Source: Hyphomicrobiales bacterium | GTDB taxonomy: Bacteria > Pseudomonadota > Alphaproteobacteria > Rhizobiales > Rhizobiaceae | Direction of reading: 5' to 3' | Length of the DNA stretch: 64,000 bases | NCBI GenBank assembly: GCA_900469955.1 | Contig: UBYX01000033.1 | Span: 62,001 to 126,000, forward strand | Shown: one piece after another, positions 17,371 to 25,466 of the stretch | How the letters are laid out: each line of letters opens with the position of its first letter | How positions within the stretch are numbered: the first letter of the stretch is position 1 | Notes under the pieces: generated by a model | Databases searched by the model: none | What the model saw: only the letters and a program-made list of their open reading frames with translations | What the model was told of the DNA's origin: nothing | Position numbers and translations under genes: made by a program

Positions 17371-18783
17371 TCAGAGGGCTTTCTTTGTGCGCCAGCTTTC
17401 GGCGTAATTTTCACGTGCTTCCTGTGCATAGGGCACAGCAGCGACGCGCACACGGATCTCAGTCTGCCTGTGGCCCTGTTCCACCGAAGTCTTGGAAGTG
17501 CCGCCATCCGGCTCACCCCAGACGAGCGTCAGGATGTCGTTTTCCTTAATGTCGGCATCGACGACGCCGAGCGACAGCATGGAACGCTCGTTGTAGCTAT
17601 AGCCGTTGAACATCGACAGACCGACGACCTTGCCGTCCTTCAGAACCTTGTCGAAGCTCGACGACGCGTAGTTGGAGAGCGGGAAATCGATCCACTTGGC
17701 AGCCTGTTCGCCCGGCTGGAAGGCCGAAGCGATGACCTTGACGACGTCGTCGGAGTTCCATTCGAAGGTGACCTTGCGGCGTTGCGGAGTCGCCTTCTGC
17801 TTTTCGACGGCGGCGCGGCCGACGAACTCGTGGTCGAACTTGACGTAAACGCCGTACCCCAGTTCGTAGGGGTTCAAGTAGTAGTCTTCGATATTGTCGG
17901 AAACGAAGCTGCCGCCGATCGAGCCGCTGGCTTCATAGCTCTGGGCGGAAAGCCAGTCGCGATAGCCCTGCAGTTCGTCGCCGGTGTAGATCGCCGGAAG
18001 CGGCGACGGGATCCAGCCGGATTCCAGGGTGTTTGTAGCATAGGCCCGGCTGCCCACCTGGCGCAGATCAACGCCGGCTTCTTCGGCTGCCTTCAGGATA
18101 GCAGCGCGGACCTCGTCCTTCTCCGCATACGGGCCCCAGATTTCAAGACCCGGAGCGCCAGCCATGCCGTGACGCAAAGCCTGAACCTTGCGGCTGCCGA
18201 CATTGATCCAGTCGACATGGAAGAATTTGATCTCCGGGATCGGGCCACCGTTCATCTTTTCGAAGACCTTCGGCGCATCCGGCCCCTGGATCTGAAAGCG
18301 GTAGTGGATGCGGGTCACCTCTTTGCCGTCCGGACGCGACGGGGAGCGGGGATCGTGCGTCAGTTTGACATCATATTTGCCGAGAGAGGCGTTATAGAGC
18401 AGCCAATTGGCGGTCGGCGCTCGTCCGACGAGGACGAACTTCTCTTCCGTCTCCCGGAAGATGATCATATCCCCGATGACGTGACCGCTGGGCGTGACGG
18501 GAACGTAATGCTTGGCTCGGTTCGTACCAAAATTGGCAAAGCTGTTGATCGCCAGGCTCTCCAGGAACTTGGCTGCATCGGGGCCTTCGACAACAAGCTC
18601 GTCCATATGGTGGGACTGGTCGAAAAGAACAGCCGTTTCCCGCCACGCGGCCTGTTCGGAGCGCCAGTTGGAGAATTCCGGAGCAACCACAGGGTATACA
18701 TAGATCCCGGTTTTGGAGCTGCGAAGATGCGTGACCGTATTGCCGGCATCCTTCAAAACTTGGGTCAGATTAGCTTTCGTCAT
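17371..18783 (-). CDS. ligM: Tetrahydrofolate-dependent aromatic O-demethylase, LigM/DesA type
   Basis: A 470-residue protein of the GcvT (aminomethyltransferase) fold. The order YPVVAPEFSNWRSEQAAW, VLFDQSHHMDELVVEGPDA, the central RFQIQGPDAPKV and the C-terminal GCV_T_C region match LigM/DesA, which move the methyl of vanillate, 3-O-methylgallate or syringate to tetrahydrofolate. Length agrees with LigM (about 470). The ATG at 18783 follows AGGGAGGA. The MetF-like gene downstream and the gallate lower-pathway genes upstream support an O-demethylating role that feeds gallate or protocatechuate-type intermediates. A palindrome at 18811-18822 lies just upstream of the start. The exact substrate cannot be fixed from sequence. 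Confidence 0.82.
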   Translation of the reverse strand: MTKANLTQVLKDAGNTVTHLRSSKTGIYVYPVVAPEFSNWRSEQAAWRETAVLFDQSHHMDELVVEGPDAAKFLESLAINSFANFGTNRAKHYVPVTPSGHVIGDMIIFRETEEKFVLVGRAPTANWLLYNASLGKYDVKLTHDPRSPSRPDGKEVTRIHYRFQIQGPDAPKVFEKMNGGPIPEIKFFHVDWINVGSRKVQALRHGMAGAPGLEIWGPYAEKDEVRAAILKAAEEAGVDLRQVGSRAYATNTLESGWIPSPLPAIYTGDELQGYRDWLSAQSYEASGSIGGSFVSDNIEDYYLNPYELGYGVYVKFDHEFVGRAAVEKQKATPQRRKVTFEWNSDDVVKVIASAFQPGEQAAKWIDFPLSNYASSSFDKVLKDGKVVGLSMFNGYSYNERSMLSLGVVDADIKENDILTLVWGEPDGGTSKTSVEQGHRQTEIRVRVAAVPYAQEARENYAESWRTKKAL

Positions 18784-18810
18784 AGAATTCCTCCCTATGG
18801 CTCGAAGTTT

Positions 18811-18822
18811 CATGTATACATG
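18811..18822. promoter_or_regulatory. Probable GntR operator CATGTATACATG
   Basis: A perfect 12-bp palindrome 28 bp upstream of the O-demethylase start. The TGTATACA core is typical of operators used by FCD-type GntR regulators and recurs at 19754-19761 upstream of the neighbouring gntR gene. Confidence 0.55.
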
Positions 18823-18927
18823 ACGCCATCGGAGAGGAAATTCAAGGGAAAATATTGGCCGCCAATGATCGGCGGCTGAGAACAGCGGATATGCGCATCG
18901 CAGAAAGCGCCAACGCCGTCGTTTGCG

Positions 18928-19695
18928 TCAGGAATTAAGCAGAACGAGGCCGGGGACGGTCAGCATCAACTCCGGATTCTCATAGACCGCGTATTCGAGG
19001 TTCTTGCGGGCAATGCGCGCATGTTCCCGTGCAAGGAACTCCGCCCGTGCCCCCTCGCGTCCGGCGATCGCGGCAACCAGAGAACGGTGCTGGTCCTGGG
19101 CGATATGCAGCGACTGCCGGAAGGCCGCGACATGCGTTCGGCTGGAAAGAAATGCCGATGGTGACGCAAAAGGCAGGCGCGTCGCTCGCTCCACCTCGCG
19201 CTGAACAACAGGACTGTTGGAAAGCCCGACCAGAACCGCGTGGAATTTCGCATTCGCCTCGGAATAGGCTTCCAGATCCACTTCGTCCGGGCCACCGCCG
19301 AAGCAGGCTTCGAGACGCGCCAGAATTTCCCCGAGCTGATCCATTCCCGCCTGGGGCACTCCACGCTCGGCAGCAAGACGCGCTGCCGTTCCCTCCAGCA
19401 CGCCACGCAGCTCGATGGCGTCTACGGCATCCGCATAGGTGAAGCTGCGGACGACGAAACCACCGTTCGCGAGCCGATCCAGCAATCCCTCCTCGGCAAG
19501 GCGCGACATCACCTCGCGGACCGGCGTGCGGGAAATTTGAAGCGTCTCCGCAAGCGGAACCTCGAAAAGCCGGGTGCCGCCGGGATAGTCGCCGCTCAGT
19601 ATCTTCTTGCGCAACTCCATGAGAGCCCGCATCGTATGAGTGTTTCTCGAAGTCTCTTCCAAATCAGCACCTGTGCTCTGCGGCGAGGTCGGCAC
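18928..19695 (-). CDS. GntR family transcriptional regulator (FCD domain)
   Basis: A 255-residue regulator with a GntR winged helix (about residues 22-90: ALMELRKKILSGDYPGGTRL, then ISRTPVREVMSRLAEEGLL) and an all-helical FCD effector domain (about 100-235). The frame opens with a GTG at 19695 behind GAGGGAA; an ATG 21 codons later is also possible. It sits inside the gallate/O-demethylase block on the same strand, with a TGTATACA site 58 bp upstream of its start and another before the O-demethylase gene. It probably represses the block until an aromatic acid intermediate binds. Confidence 0.87.
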   Translation of the reverse strand: MPTSPQSTGADLEETSRNTHTMRALMELRKKILSGDYPGGTRLFEVPLAETLQISRTPVREVMSRLAEEGLLDRLANGGFVVRSFTYADAVDAIELRGVLEGTAARLAAERGVPQAGMDQLGEILARLEACFGGGPDEVDLEAYSEANAKFHAVLVGLSNSPVVQREVERATRLPFASPSAFLSSRTHVAAFRQSLHIAQDQHRSLVAAIAGREGARAEFLAREHARIARKNLEYAVYENPELMLTVPGLVLLNS

Positions 19696-19753
19696 AGGCT
19701 TCCCTCATCGATCGGGAAATCTTAGCCACATCTGATGAATTGGCCAAGTCCCG

Positions 19754-19761
19754 TGTATACA
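19754..19761. promoter_or_regulatory. TGTATACA half of a GntR-type operator
   Basis: An 8-bp palindrome in the 146-bp gap upstream of the gntR start, sharing its core with the longer palindrome at 18811-18822. It is consistent with autoregulation. Confidence 0.45.
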
Positions 19762-19841
19762 AAGCAATCCTGCTGTGGACGGTCGCCGCAATACGCGCCG
19801 ACGGTCTGGACCCTACGGACGATAGGTGGAGGGCGAGCGCG

Positions 19842-20714
19842 CTAATCCGGTTGACGGCGGGCAGCCAACACACGCGAGACTGTCTCCCTAAGATCGCCCG
19901 CAGATCTGGATCCGGCCGCAGCCATCGCGTCCTGCACGGCGGCAATTTCCCGCGCAAGCCCGCCGTTGAGGCCGAGCGCATCCAGCGTGACGCCACTTTC
20001 CCGCATTTCAGCAGCACGACGGTGACCATGGCGCGTGGTTCGTTCGAACTGGTAGTCGGGAAATCTGGACCAGTCGAGGCCGGGAAAACTCTGAGTAAGA
20101 GAAGCCAATATCTGCTCGAAACAGCCGGATGCCTCGGCGGCCAGGAGAGCCTCGACCGTGATTGCCTCCAGGCCTTTGACGAAGACGGAGCGTACCATCT
20201 TGATGGCTGTCGCCGCGCCGGGCATATCGCCGACCAGATCGGCGTCAAAACCGAGACTTCGAAAACGCTCCAACAGCTCCGCCGCTTCCGCGCCGGCAAT
20301 CAGCACCGGAGTCGAATGTCCTTTTGGATACACGGGCGCCATGACGGCCATATCGAGATAGTTGGCGCCAGTCGCACTGATAAGCGTCGCCGTATCCCGC
20401 TTACGCTCCGGCGAAACGGAATTGATGTCGATCAGCAGCGCGCCTTGGCCGAGATACGGCGCCAAAGACTGTGCGGCAATGAGGCTCTGATCGGCTGTAA
20501 CCGCACTGAAGATCCATTCCGCGTCAGCAAGTTCCACCGGCGACGCAGCGGGCTTAACACTACGGCTGATCATTGCCGTGCGCATCTCCTCAACGCTTCC
20601 GACGCGATCAAGCAGCAGATCATAGGCTCGAAACTCACCATGTTCGAGCTTCGGAGCGAGACTGTCGTGGAAGGCGCGCGCCGCTTCGCCAAAGCCCAGG
20701 AAGGCGATCCTCAT
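19842..20714 (-). CDS. NAD(P)-dependent oxidoreductase, 6-phosphogluconate dehydrogenase-like with DUF1932
   Basis: A 290-residue protein beginning at the ATG at 20714 (MRIAFLGFGEAARAF), with a Rossmann GxGxxA motif, a hydroxyisobutyrate-dehydrogenase-like central segment (LIDINSVSPERKRD, then LDMAVMAPVYPKGH) and a C-terminal helical DUF1932 domain containing GAATAIKMVRSVFVKGLEA, with the lysine used by this superfamily. It lies 16 bp downstream of galD in what looks like one operon. No dehydrogenase of this family is part of the described gallate lower pathway, so its substrate may be a side product or an alternative ring-cleavage intermediate. Confidence 0.78.
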   Translation of the reverse strand: MRIAFLGFGEAARAFHDSLAPKLEHGEFRAYDLLLDRVGSVEEMRTAMISRSVKPAASPVELADAEWIFSAVTADQSLIAAQSLAPYLGQGALLIDINSVSPERKRDTATLISATGANYLDMAVMAPVYPKGHSTPVLIAGAEAAELLERFRSLGFDADLVGDMPGAATAIKMVRSVFVKGLEAITVEALLAAEASGCFEQILASLTQSFPGLDWSRFPDYQFERTTRHGHRRAAEMRESGVTLDALGLNGGLAREIAAVQDAMAAAGSRSAGDLRETVSRVLAARRQPD

Positions 20715-20730
20715 ATCTTTGCTCCACAGA

Positions 20731-21786
20731 TCATTCCACAAAGATCCTGCCATCAAAGAGCTTGCGCGCCGTCCGCAACACGGCAGCACGATCGACTTCG
20801 CCGTTCTTGATCGTGGCGATAACACTCATTTCACCGGTCGGATGTTCGATCGACAGCAGCTTCTCATCGCCTTCCGGTATCACGGCGAGCTCCGACGCAG
20901 GGCCTGAGGGCAGAAGGCAGGCGGTCGCAACGCTGACGGCACCGAGCACGCCGATCGCATCGTGACAGGTGTGCGGAATGAAAGTACGGGTGGAAACCGC
21001 TCCGCCCGCGGTCGGGGCCGAAACCATGGTCATTTTCGGCACCGATTTTTTGGCGACGTCACCGAGATTCATCATCGGTCCGGCCTTCAACCGGATCGCC
21101 TCGAGCCTCGCTCGCAATTCCTGGTTCACTTCCAGCTCCTTGGGGCCTTCCGTACCCTGGATCCCGAGGGCGTCGGCACGCACCACCACGCAGGGCATGC
21201 CGTTGTCGATCAACGTGCACGCCACGCCCTCGATTTCATCGACCGGATTGCCGGTCGGCAGGAGGGCTCCGCAGGACGAACCGGCAGTGTCGGCGAAAAC
21301 GATTGGAACGGGTGCAGACGAGCCGGGCACACCGTCGATCCTCGCGTCACCCTTGTAGGTCACCTGACCGCCGGGGGTCTCTACCGTCGCAATTGCGATC
21401 TGCCCGGTGTTCTCCATGAAGATCGAGACGTCGGTTTTTTCACCCTTTGCCTGCACCAAACCGCGCTCAATGGCGAAGGGCCCGATGCCGGCAAGGATAT
21501 TGCCGCAGTTCTGCGCATCCGTGACAATCGGCTGATCCACGAAGACCTGCAGGAAGAGATAATCGATATCGACACCCTCCCGCTCGGATTTTTTCACAAC
21601 TGCCACTTTGGACGTGAGGGGGTTGGCTCCGCCCATACCGTCGATCTGGCGCGTGTCGGGCGAGCCCATCACGCGCAGCAGGAAGTCGTCACGGTCGGCC
21701 GGCAGGTCTTCGGCCAAGAAGTATCCGCCTTTGGACGTGCCGCCCCGCATCCACATGCATCGGACGCCGGTTTCGGTTTCACTCAT
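20731..21786 (-). CDS. galD: 4-Oxalomesaconate tautomerase / PrpF family isomerase
   Basis: A 351-residue PrpF-fold protein. It starts MSETETGVRCMWMRGGTSKGGYF, the family hallmark, and continues with SPDTRQIDGMGGANPLTSKVA and QNCGNILAGIGPFAIERG. The family includes PrpF, GalD (4-oxalomesaconate tautomerase of Pseudomonas putida) and LigU (the SYK-6 allylic isomerase). The galC and galB neighbours make a GalD/LigU role the best call over methylaconitate isomerase. It acts in the cytoplasm on the product of gallate or protocatechuate ring cleavage. Gaps to neighbours are 16 and 25 bp. Confidence 0.82.
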   Translation of the reverse strand: MSETETGVRCMWMRGGTSKGGYFLAEDLPADRDDFLLRVMGSPDTRQIDGMGGANPLTSKVAVVKKSEREGVDIDYLFLQVFVDQPIVTDAQNCGNILAGIGPFAIERGLVQAKGEKTDVSIFMENTGQIAIATVETPGGQVTYKGDARIDGVPGSSAPVPIVFADTAGSSCGALLPTGNPVDEIEGVACTLIDNGMPCVVVRADALGIQGTEGPKELEVNQELRARLEAIRLKAGPMMNLGDVAKKSVPKMTMVSAPTAGGAVSTRTFIPHTCHDAIGVLGAVSVATACLLPSGPASELAVIPEGDEKLLSIEHPTGEMSVIATIKNGEVDRAAVLRTARKLFDGRIFVE

Positions 21787-21811
21787 GACCGCCTCCGCTC
21801 TTTTGCAGCGC

Positions 21812-22483
21812 TCAGATGTATTTCAGGCCCTTTTCGGCGAGCCTGCCGCGCATGTCGTAGATGTCGAGTCCGAGTTCGCCGGCAGCGAGTCGCCTGCGCT
21901 TGTCGTCTTCGGCCGCGACCCGGGCTTCCGCCTTCTTCGCCACGGCTTCGGCCTCTTCGCGCAACACCACACAAACGCCGTCGTCATCAGCGACGATCAC
22001 ATCACCCGGGCGAACATAGGCACCGGCGCAGACGACCGGGACGTTCACAGAACCGGGCGTTTCCTTGACCGTACCCTGGGCGGAAATCGCCTTCGACCAC
22101 ACCGGGAACTTCATCTCCGTCAGATCAGCCACATCCCGGACGCCCGCATCGATGATCAATCCCTTGCATCCGCGGGCCTGTGCGGATGTAGCAAGGAGGT
22201 CGCCGAAATAGCCGTCTTCGCAGGGGCTGGTCGGAGCAAGCAGAAGGATATCGCCAGCCTTAAGCTGCTCGATCGCCACATGAACCATCCAGTTGTCGCC
22301 GGGAGGCGCCGAAATGGTGACGGCGCTCGCCGCAAGTCGCGCGCCTGGATAGATTGGGCGCATGTAGCTTGCAAGCAGGCCTTTGCGGCCCTGCGCTTCA
22401 TGAACAGTTGCAACGCCGCAGGCAGCCAGCCGGTCAATGATCGACTGCTCCGCGCGTTCGATATTCTGGACGACGACCGACAT
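21812..22483 (-). CDS. galC: 4-Carboxy-4-hydroxy-2-oxoadipate aldolase (LigK/GalC), RraA fold
   Basis: A 223-residue protein of the RraA-like class II aldolase family. Landmarks are GVATVHEAQGRKGLL near the N-terminus, ISAPPGDNWMVHVAIEQLKAGDILL, GLIIDAGVRDVADL and PVVCAGAYVRPGDVIVADDDGVCVV, containing the R and D residues that bind substrate and metal. LigK and GalC split 4-carboxy-4-hydroxy-2-oxoadipate into pyruvate and oxaloacetate and also decarboxylate oxaloacetate. The flanking galD and galB homologues strongly support this call. It lies 16 bp after galB in the transcript. Confidence 0.85.
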   Translation of the reverse strand: MSVVVQNIERAEQSIIDRLAACGVATVHEAQGRKGLLASYMRPIYPGARLAASAVTISAPPGDNWMVHVAIEQLKAGDILLLAPTSPCEDGYFGDLLATSAQARGCKGLIIDAGVRDVADLTEMKFPVWSKAISAQGTVKETPGSVNVPVVCAGAYVRPGDVIVADDDGVCVVLREEAEAVAKKAEARVAAEDDKRRRLAAGELGLDIYDMRGRLAEKGLKYI

Positions 22484-22499
22484 CAGAGTTCATCTCCCA

Positions 22500-23228
22500 T
22501 CAAAGTTCATCGACAGTGCGCGGGAAAACGGACTGGAAACCTTCCGCGTGGGTCGACTTGCGCCCGCCGGACTGCCCGCCCGAATTGCGCATGAAATGAT
22601 TGCCGCGGTTTTCCGCTACGTTCTTGTAGTAGTGCCAGAGGTGCTCCTGGCCCTCCATGCACTGGATTGCCGCCCATTTTTTCTCCCAGACGGGGGAGAT
22701 ATCGAGAAACACATCCGGCTTCCATTCCATCTGCTCGGTCTGATGCGGCTCGAACAGATAGAGTTGCGGCGCGCCGAGAACCTTTTCGCCGGGATTGTGA
22801 CCCCAGGCCTGGGCGATCATGCGGGCGTCGAGCGCCACCTGGGTCGCGTACATGTGGTCGGTATTGTAGGGATCCCATTTGGAATGGGAGAGCATGAATT
22901 CCGGCTGCACCTTGCGGATCACGTCGACCAGCTTGAACTTCGCTTCCTGATCGACGACCAGCGGATAATCACCGAGATCGAAGAACTGGATGTCCGTGAC
23001 ATTGAGAGCCTTGGCGGCGGCTTCGCCTTCCTTGCGGCGCTCCGTCTTCACCTTCTCAAGCGTCATGCCCGGGTTCTTCCAGAGCTTGGCGCTTTCGCCG
23101 CGCTCACCGTAGGAAAGGCAGACGACCGTAACCTCGTAGCCCTTCTCTTCGTGTAAGGCGATCGCGCCTCCGCAACGCCAGACGAAATCAGCCGAATGTG
23201 CGCTGATGACCAATGCTGTCTTTGCCAT
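22500..23228 (-). CDS. galB: 4-Oxalomesaconate hydratase, PIG-L/LmbE type
   Basis: A 242-residue PIG-L-fold protein (MAKTALVISAHSADFVWRCGG), where the zinc motif normally reads AHPDD and is here AHSAD. SHSKWDPYNTDHMYATQ supplies the later metal His. Pseudomonas putida GalB, the 4-oxalomesaconate hydratase, is a PIG-L-family enzyme unrelated to amidohydrolase LigJ, and the present protein sits between galC and a ring-cleavage dioxygenase gene, so the same function is likely. It adds water to 4-oxalomesaconate to give 4-carboxy-4-hydroxy-2-oxoadipate. Confidence 0.83.
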   Translation of the reverse strand: MAKTALVISAHSADFVWRCGGAIALHEEKGYEVTVVCLSYGERGESAKLWKNPGMTLEKVKTERRKEGEAAAKALNVTDIQFFDLGDYPLVVDQEAKFKLVDVIRKVQPEFMLSHSKWDPYNTDHMYATQVALDARMIAQAWGHNPGEKVLGAPQLYLFEPHQTEQMEWKPDVFLDISPVWEKKWAAIQCMEGQEHLWHYYKNVAENRGNHFMRNSGGQSGGRKSTHAEGFQSVFPRTVDEL

Positions 23229-23243
23229 GGGATGCCTCTTGAC

Positions 23244-24200
23244 TTACTTGTGCGCAACCGGCGGTGTGCCGTGCGTGTGGAAGGTTTCGATGGTCTTCAT
23301 GCCCCAGGCCTGGCCTTTCTTGCGGTCGGTTTCGGTCCAGACGACCGGCTTCCAGTCGGGACGAAGGATCAGGCGGGCACCTGCATTGGCGAGCTCGACG
23401 CGATTACCGGCAGGCTCCCAGACGTAGAGGAAGAACGTGCCCTGGATCGCATGCTTGTGCGGCCCGGATTCGATGTGAACGCCGTTTTCCAGGAATATGT
23501 CTGCGGCGCGCAGGATGTCTTCGCGCTGGTCGCAGGCATAGGTGACATGGTGGAAACGGCCGTGCGACCCGGTATGGTCCTCGGAGCAGGCAAGGTCATA
23601 GGTCTTGTTGTTGATGGTGAACCAGCAGCCACCAAGGCGGCCATTGTCGAGCTGGATCATCTCGGTGACCCGGCTGCCCAGCGCCGTGGTCATGAATTCA
23701 CGGATCAGGCTGACATCGGCAGCAAGCAGATTGACGTGATCGAGGCGGCGGGGACTTGCGCCGCGGCCATGGTAGCGCTGGGCGATGTTCTTTAGCGCCG
23801 GCTTTTCTTCCGGCGGCGCCAGATATTCCTTGGTGTCCCAATAGAGTTCGAACACGTGACCATCGGGGCTCTTGAACTGATAAGCCCGGCCATGGCCGAG
23901 GTCGCCCTCGGTCCAACCGACGCCCCAGCCCTTCTCTTCGATCACCTTGACCCGGCGCTCCAGCGCTTCCGCTGATGACGTGCGATAGGCGATATGGCCG
24001 ACGCCGGTAGTGTGATGTTTGGTGAGCTTCAGCGTGTGGAATTCATAGTCGTCATAGGCGCGCAGATAGACGCTATTGCCCTCGCGTCCGCTTTCCGTCA
24101 GCCCGTAGACGCGGGTGAAGAAATCCAAACTTTCGTCGAAACGATCGGTGTAGAGTTCCACATGCCCCAGATGGGCGACATCGTAACAGGGTTCGGTCAT
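23244..24200 (-). CDS. VOC-family (type I) extradiol ring-cleavage dioxygenase
   Basis: A 318-residue protein built of two glyoxalase/VOC modules (about residues 8-125 and 150-290). Putative iron ligands fall in the catechol 2,3-dioxygenase pattern: His155 (RLDHVNLL), His217/218 (RFHHVTYACD) and Glu269 (NRVELANAG). It is the first gene of the operon that continues through galB, galC and galD, with 15-16 bp gaps. Known gallate and 3-O-methylgallate dioxygenases (GalA, DesB, DesZ, LigAB) belong to the unrelated LigB type, so a VOC enzyme here may be a non-homologous replacement or may act on a different trihydroxylated or methoxylated ring. Confidence 0.82.
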   Translation of the reverse strand: MTEPCYDVAHLGHVELYTDRFDESLDFFTRVYGLTESGREGNSVYLRAYDDYEFHTLKLTKHHTTGVGHIAYRTSSAEALERRVKVIEEKGWGVGWTEGDLGHGRAYQFKSPDGHVFELYWDTKEYLAPPEEKPALKNIAQRYHGRGASPRRLDHVNLLAADVSLIREFMTTALGSRVTEMIQLDNGRLGGCWFTINNKTYDLACSEDHTGSHGRFHHVTYACDQREDILRAADIFLENGVHIESGPHKHAIQGTFFLYVWEPAGNRVELANAGARLILRPDWKPVVWTETDRKKGQAWGMKTIETFHTHGTPPVAHK

Positions 24201-24433
24201 GGGTCTGTCCCGAGCGACTGGCTCACAGGCGCCTGGCGGAAAGACGCCTTCTCCTCCAAAACGAAAGCCGCGTCCTCCACCCTAACGCGACCGGCAACGA
24301 ACGCCACAGCATGGTGAAGGCATAAAAGCAGATCGTCGCAATGACGAATAGGTTCTGCTGCCTGGTCATAAGTTTTGATTGAGGGACAGATCGGCTCGCT
24401 GGCAGCGAGCAAGATTGTCGTGTCGTGCAAGAC

Positions 24434-24458
24434 GGCGCGGTGAGGGCTTCACCGCGCC
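24434..24458 (-). terminator. Stem-loop downstream of terC
   Basis: A 10-bp perfect GC-rich stem (GGCGCGGTGA / TCACCGCGCC) with a 5-base loop, starting 10 bp beyond the terC stop codon. The T-run on the minus-strand side is poor, so termination may be partial. The rest of the 267-bp gap (24201-24467) holds nothing else I can support. Confidence 0.6.
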
Positions 24459-24467
24459 GCGAAAAAG

Positions 24468-25121
24468 TTAACCGCCGAGATAGGGCATGATTTCCACCGC
24501 GCCGCGCCAGATCATCTCGAGCGACACGTACAGGATGACTGCCAGACCGACATAGGCAATCCACCGGTGCTTGTTGAGAAGGCGCGCAATGAAGCTGGCC
24601 GCGATACCCATCAGCGCGATCGACAGGACAAGACCGAAGATCAGAACTTCGGGGTGTTCATGGGCGGCACCGGCGACAGCAAGGACGTTGTCGAGCGACA
24701 TTGAAACGTCGGCGATAACGATCTGCCAGGCGGCCTGCGAGAAGGTTTTACGCGGCGCGCCGCCAGCAATAGTACCATCCTCGTTTAGGTCGGCTCCTTC
24801 GAGTGCCTCGGTCGCCTCGTCCTCCTGGTGATGCGGCGTACGCAGCTCTCGCCACATCTTCCAGCAAACCCAAAGGAGCAGTACACCACCTGCAAGCAGC
24901 AGGCCGACGATCTGCAGCAGCTGCGTTGTGGCAAGGGCGAACCCGATACGAAGAACGGTCGCGGCGATAATACCGACGAGGATCGCCTTGGCCCGCTGTT
25001 CCTTCGGCAGTCCAGCCGCGGCAAGACCGATAACGATCGCATTGTCGCCGGCAAGGACAAGATCGATCATGATAACTTGCAGGAGGGCGGATAGTGCCTC
25101 TGCAGTAAAGAATTCCATCAT
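24468..25121 (-). CDS. TerC family membrane protein
   Basis: A 217-residue inner-membrane protein with about seven hydrophobic segments. TerC-family landmarks are visible: IMIDLVLAGDNAIVIGLAAAGLP near the N-terminus and IVIADVSMSLDNVLAVAGAA in the second half, each holding the conserved Asp and Asn. Members export or handle manganese or take part in membrane-protein metalation. The loop at about 95-125 is acidic and His-containing (HHQEDEATEALEGADLNEDG). It is a single-gene unit followed by a stem-loop. Confidence 0.87.
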   Translation of the reverse strand: MMEFFTAEALSALLQVIMIDLVLAGDNAIVIGLAAAGLPKEQRAKAILVGIIAATVLRIGFALATTQLLQIVGLLLAGGVLLLWVCWKMWRELRTPHHQEDEATEALEGADLNEDGTIAGGAPRKTFSQAAWQIVIADVSMSLDNVLAVAGAAHEHPEVLIFGLVLSIALMGIAASFIARLLNKHRWIAYVGLAVILYVSLEMIWRGAVEIMPYLGG

Positions 25122-25466
25122 TTGGCACCCAATCTCTTATGGCGTGGAGTACCTCATGTCGCGATGGTAGTTCGGCAGAAGCATACGACTGACATTTTTT
25201 GCCTGCCGTAGGTTCTCTGCCGTTTTCGTTGGAGACCGCCACGAACACCAGGCACCTAACTTGGACGATTCCAGTCCGACATCACAGTTCAAGACGAACT
25301 GCCAGAGGGGCCCGGTCTGGTGGCGTGAGATTTAACGGCCCGATAACAGAAACTCAAGTGTTGAGTTGGAGGCCTTACTACCACTCCCACATTTCTACTG
25401 ACCATCGAAAGCCCAACCGGAGCATTTCCATCTACTAGGGTCTCCTTGGCCTGGATTCGACGATCA
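25122..25466. other. Intergenic region upstream of terC
   Basis: This is 345 bp without a supportable gene. Short frames exist on both strands but show no family features. It contains an inverted repeat AACTCAA-GTG-TTGAGTT at 25351-25367. I looked for the yybP-ykoY manganese riboswitch often found before terC genes and could not recognise it. Confidence 0.5.

Noticed and set aside
25122..25466. Possible yybP-ykoY manganese riboswitch before terC
   Set aside because: I could not find the conserved riboswitch core sequences in either orientation; only a short inverted repeat is present.
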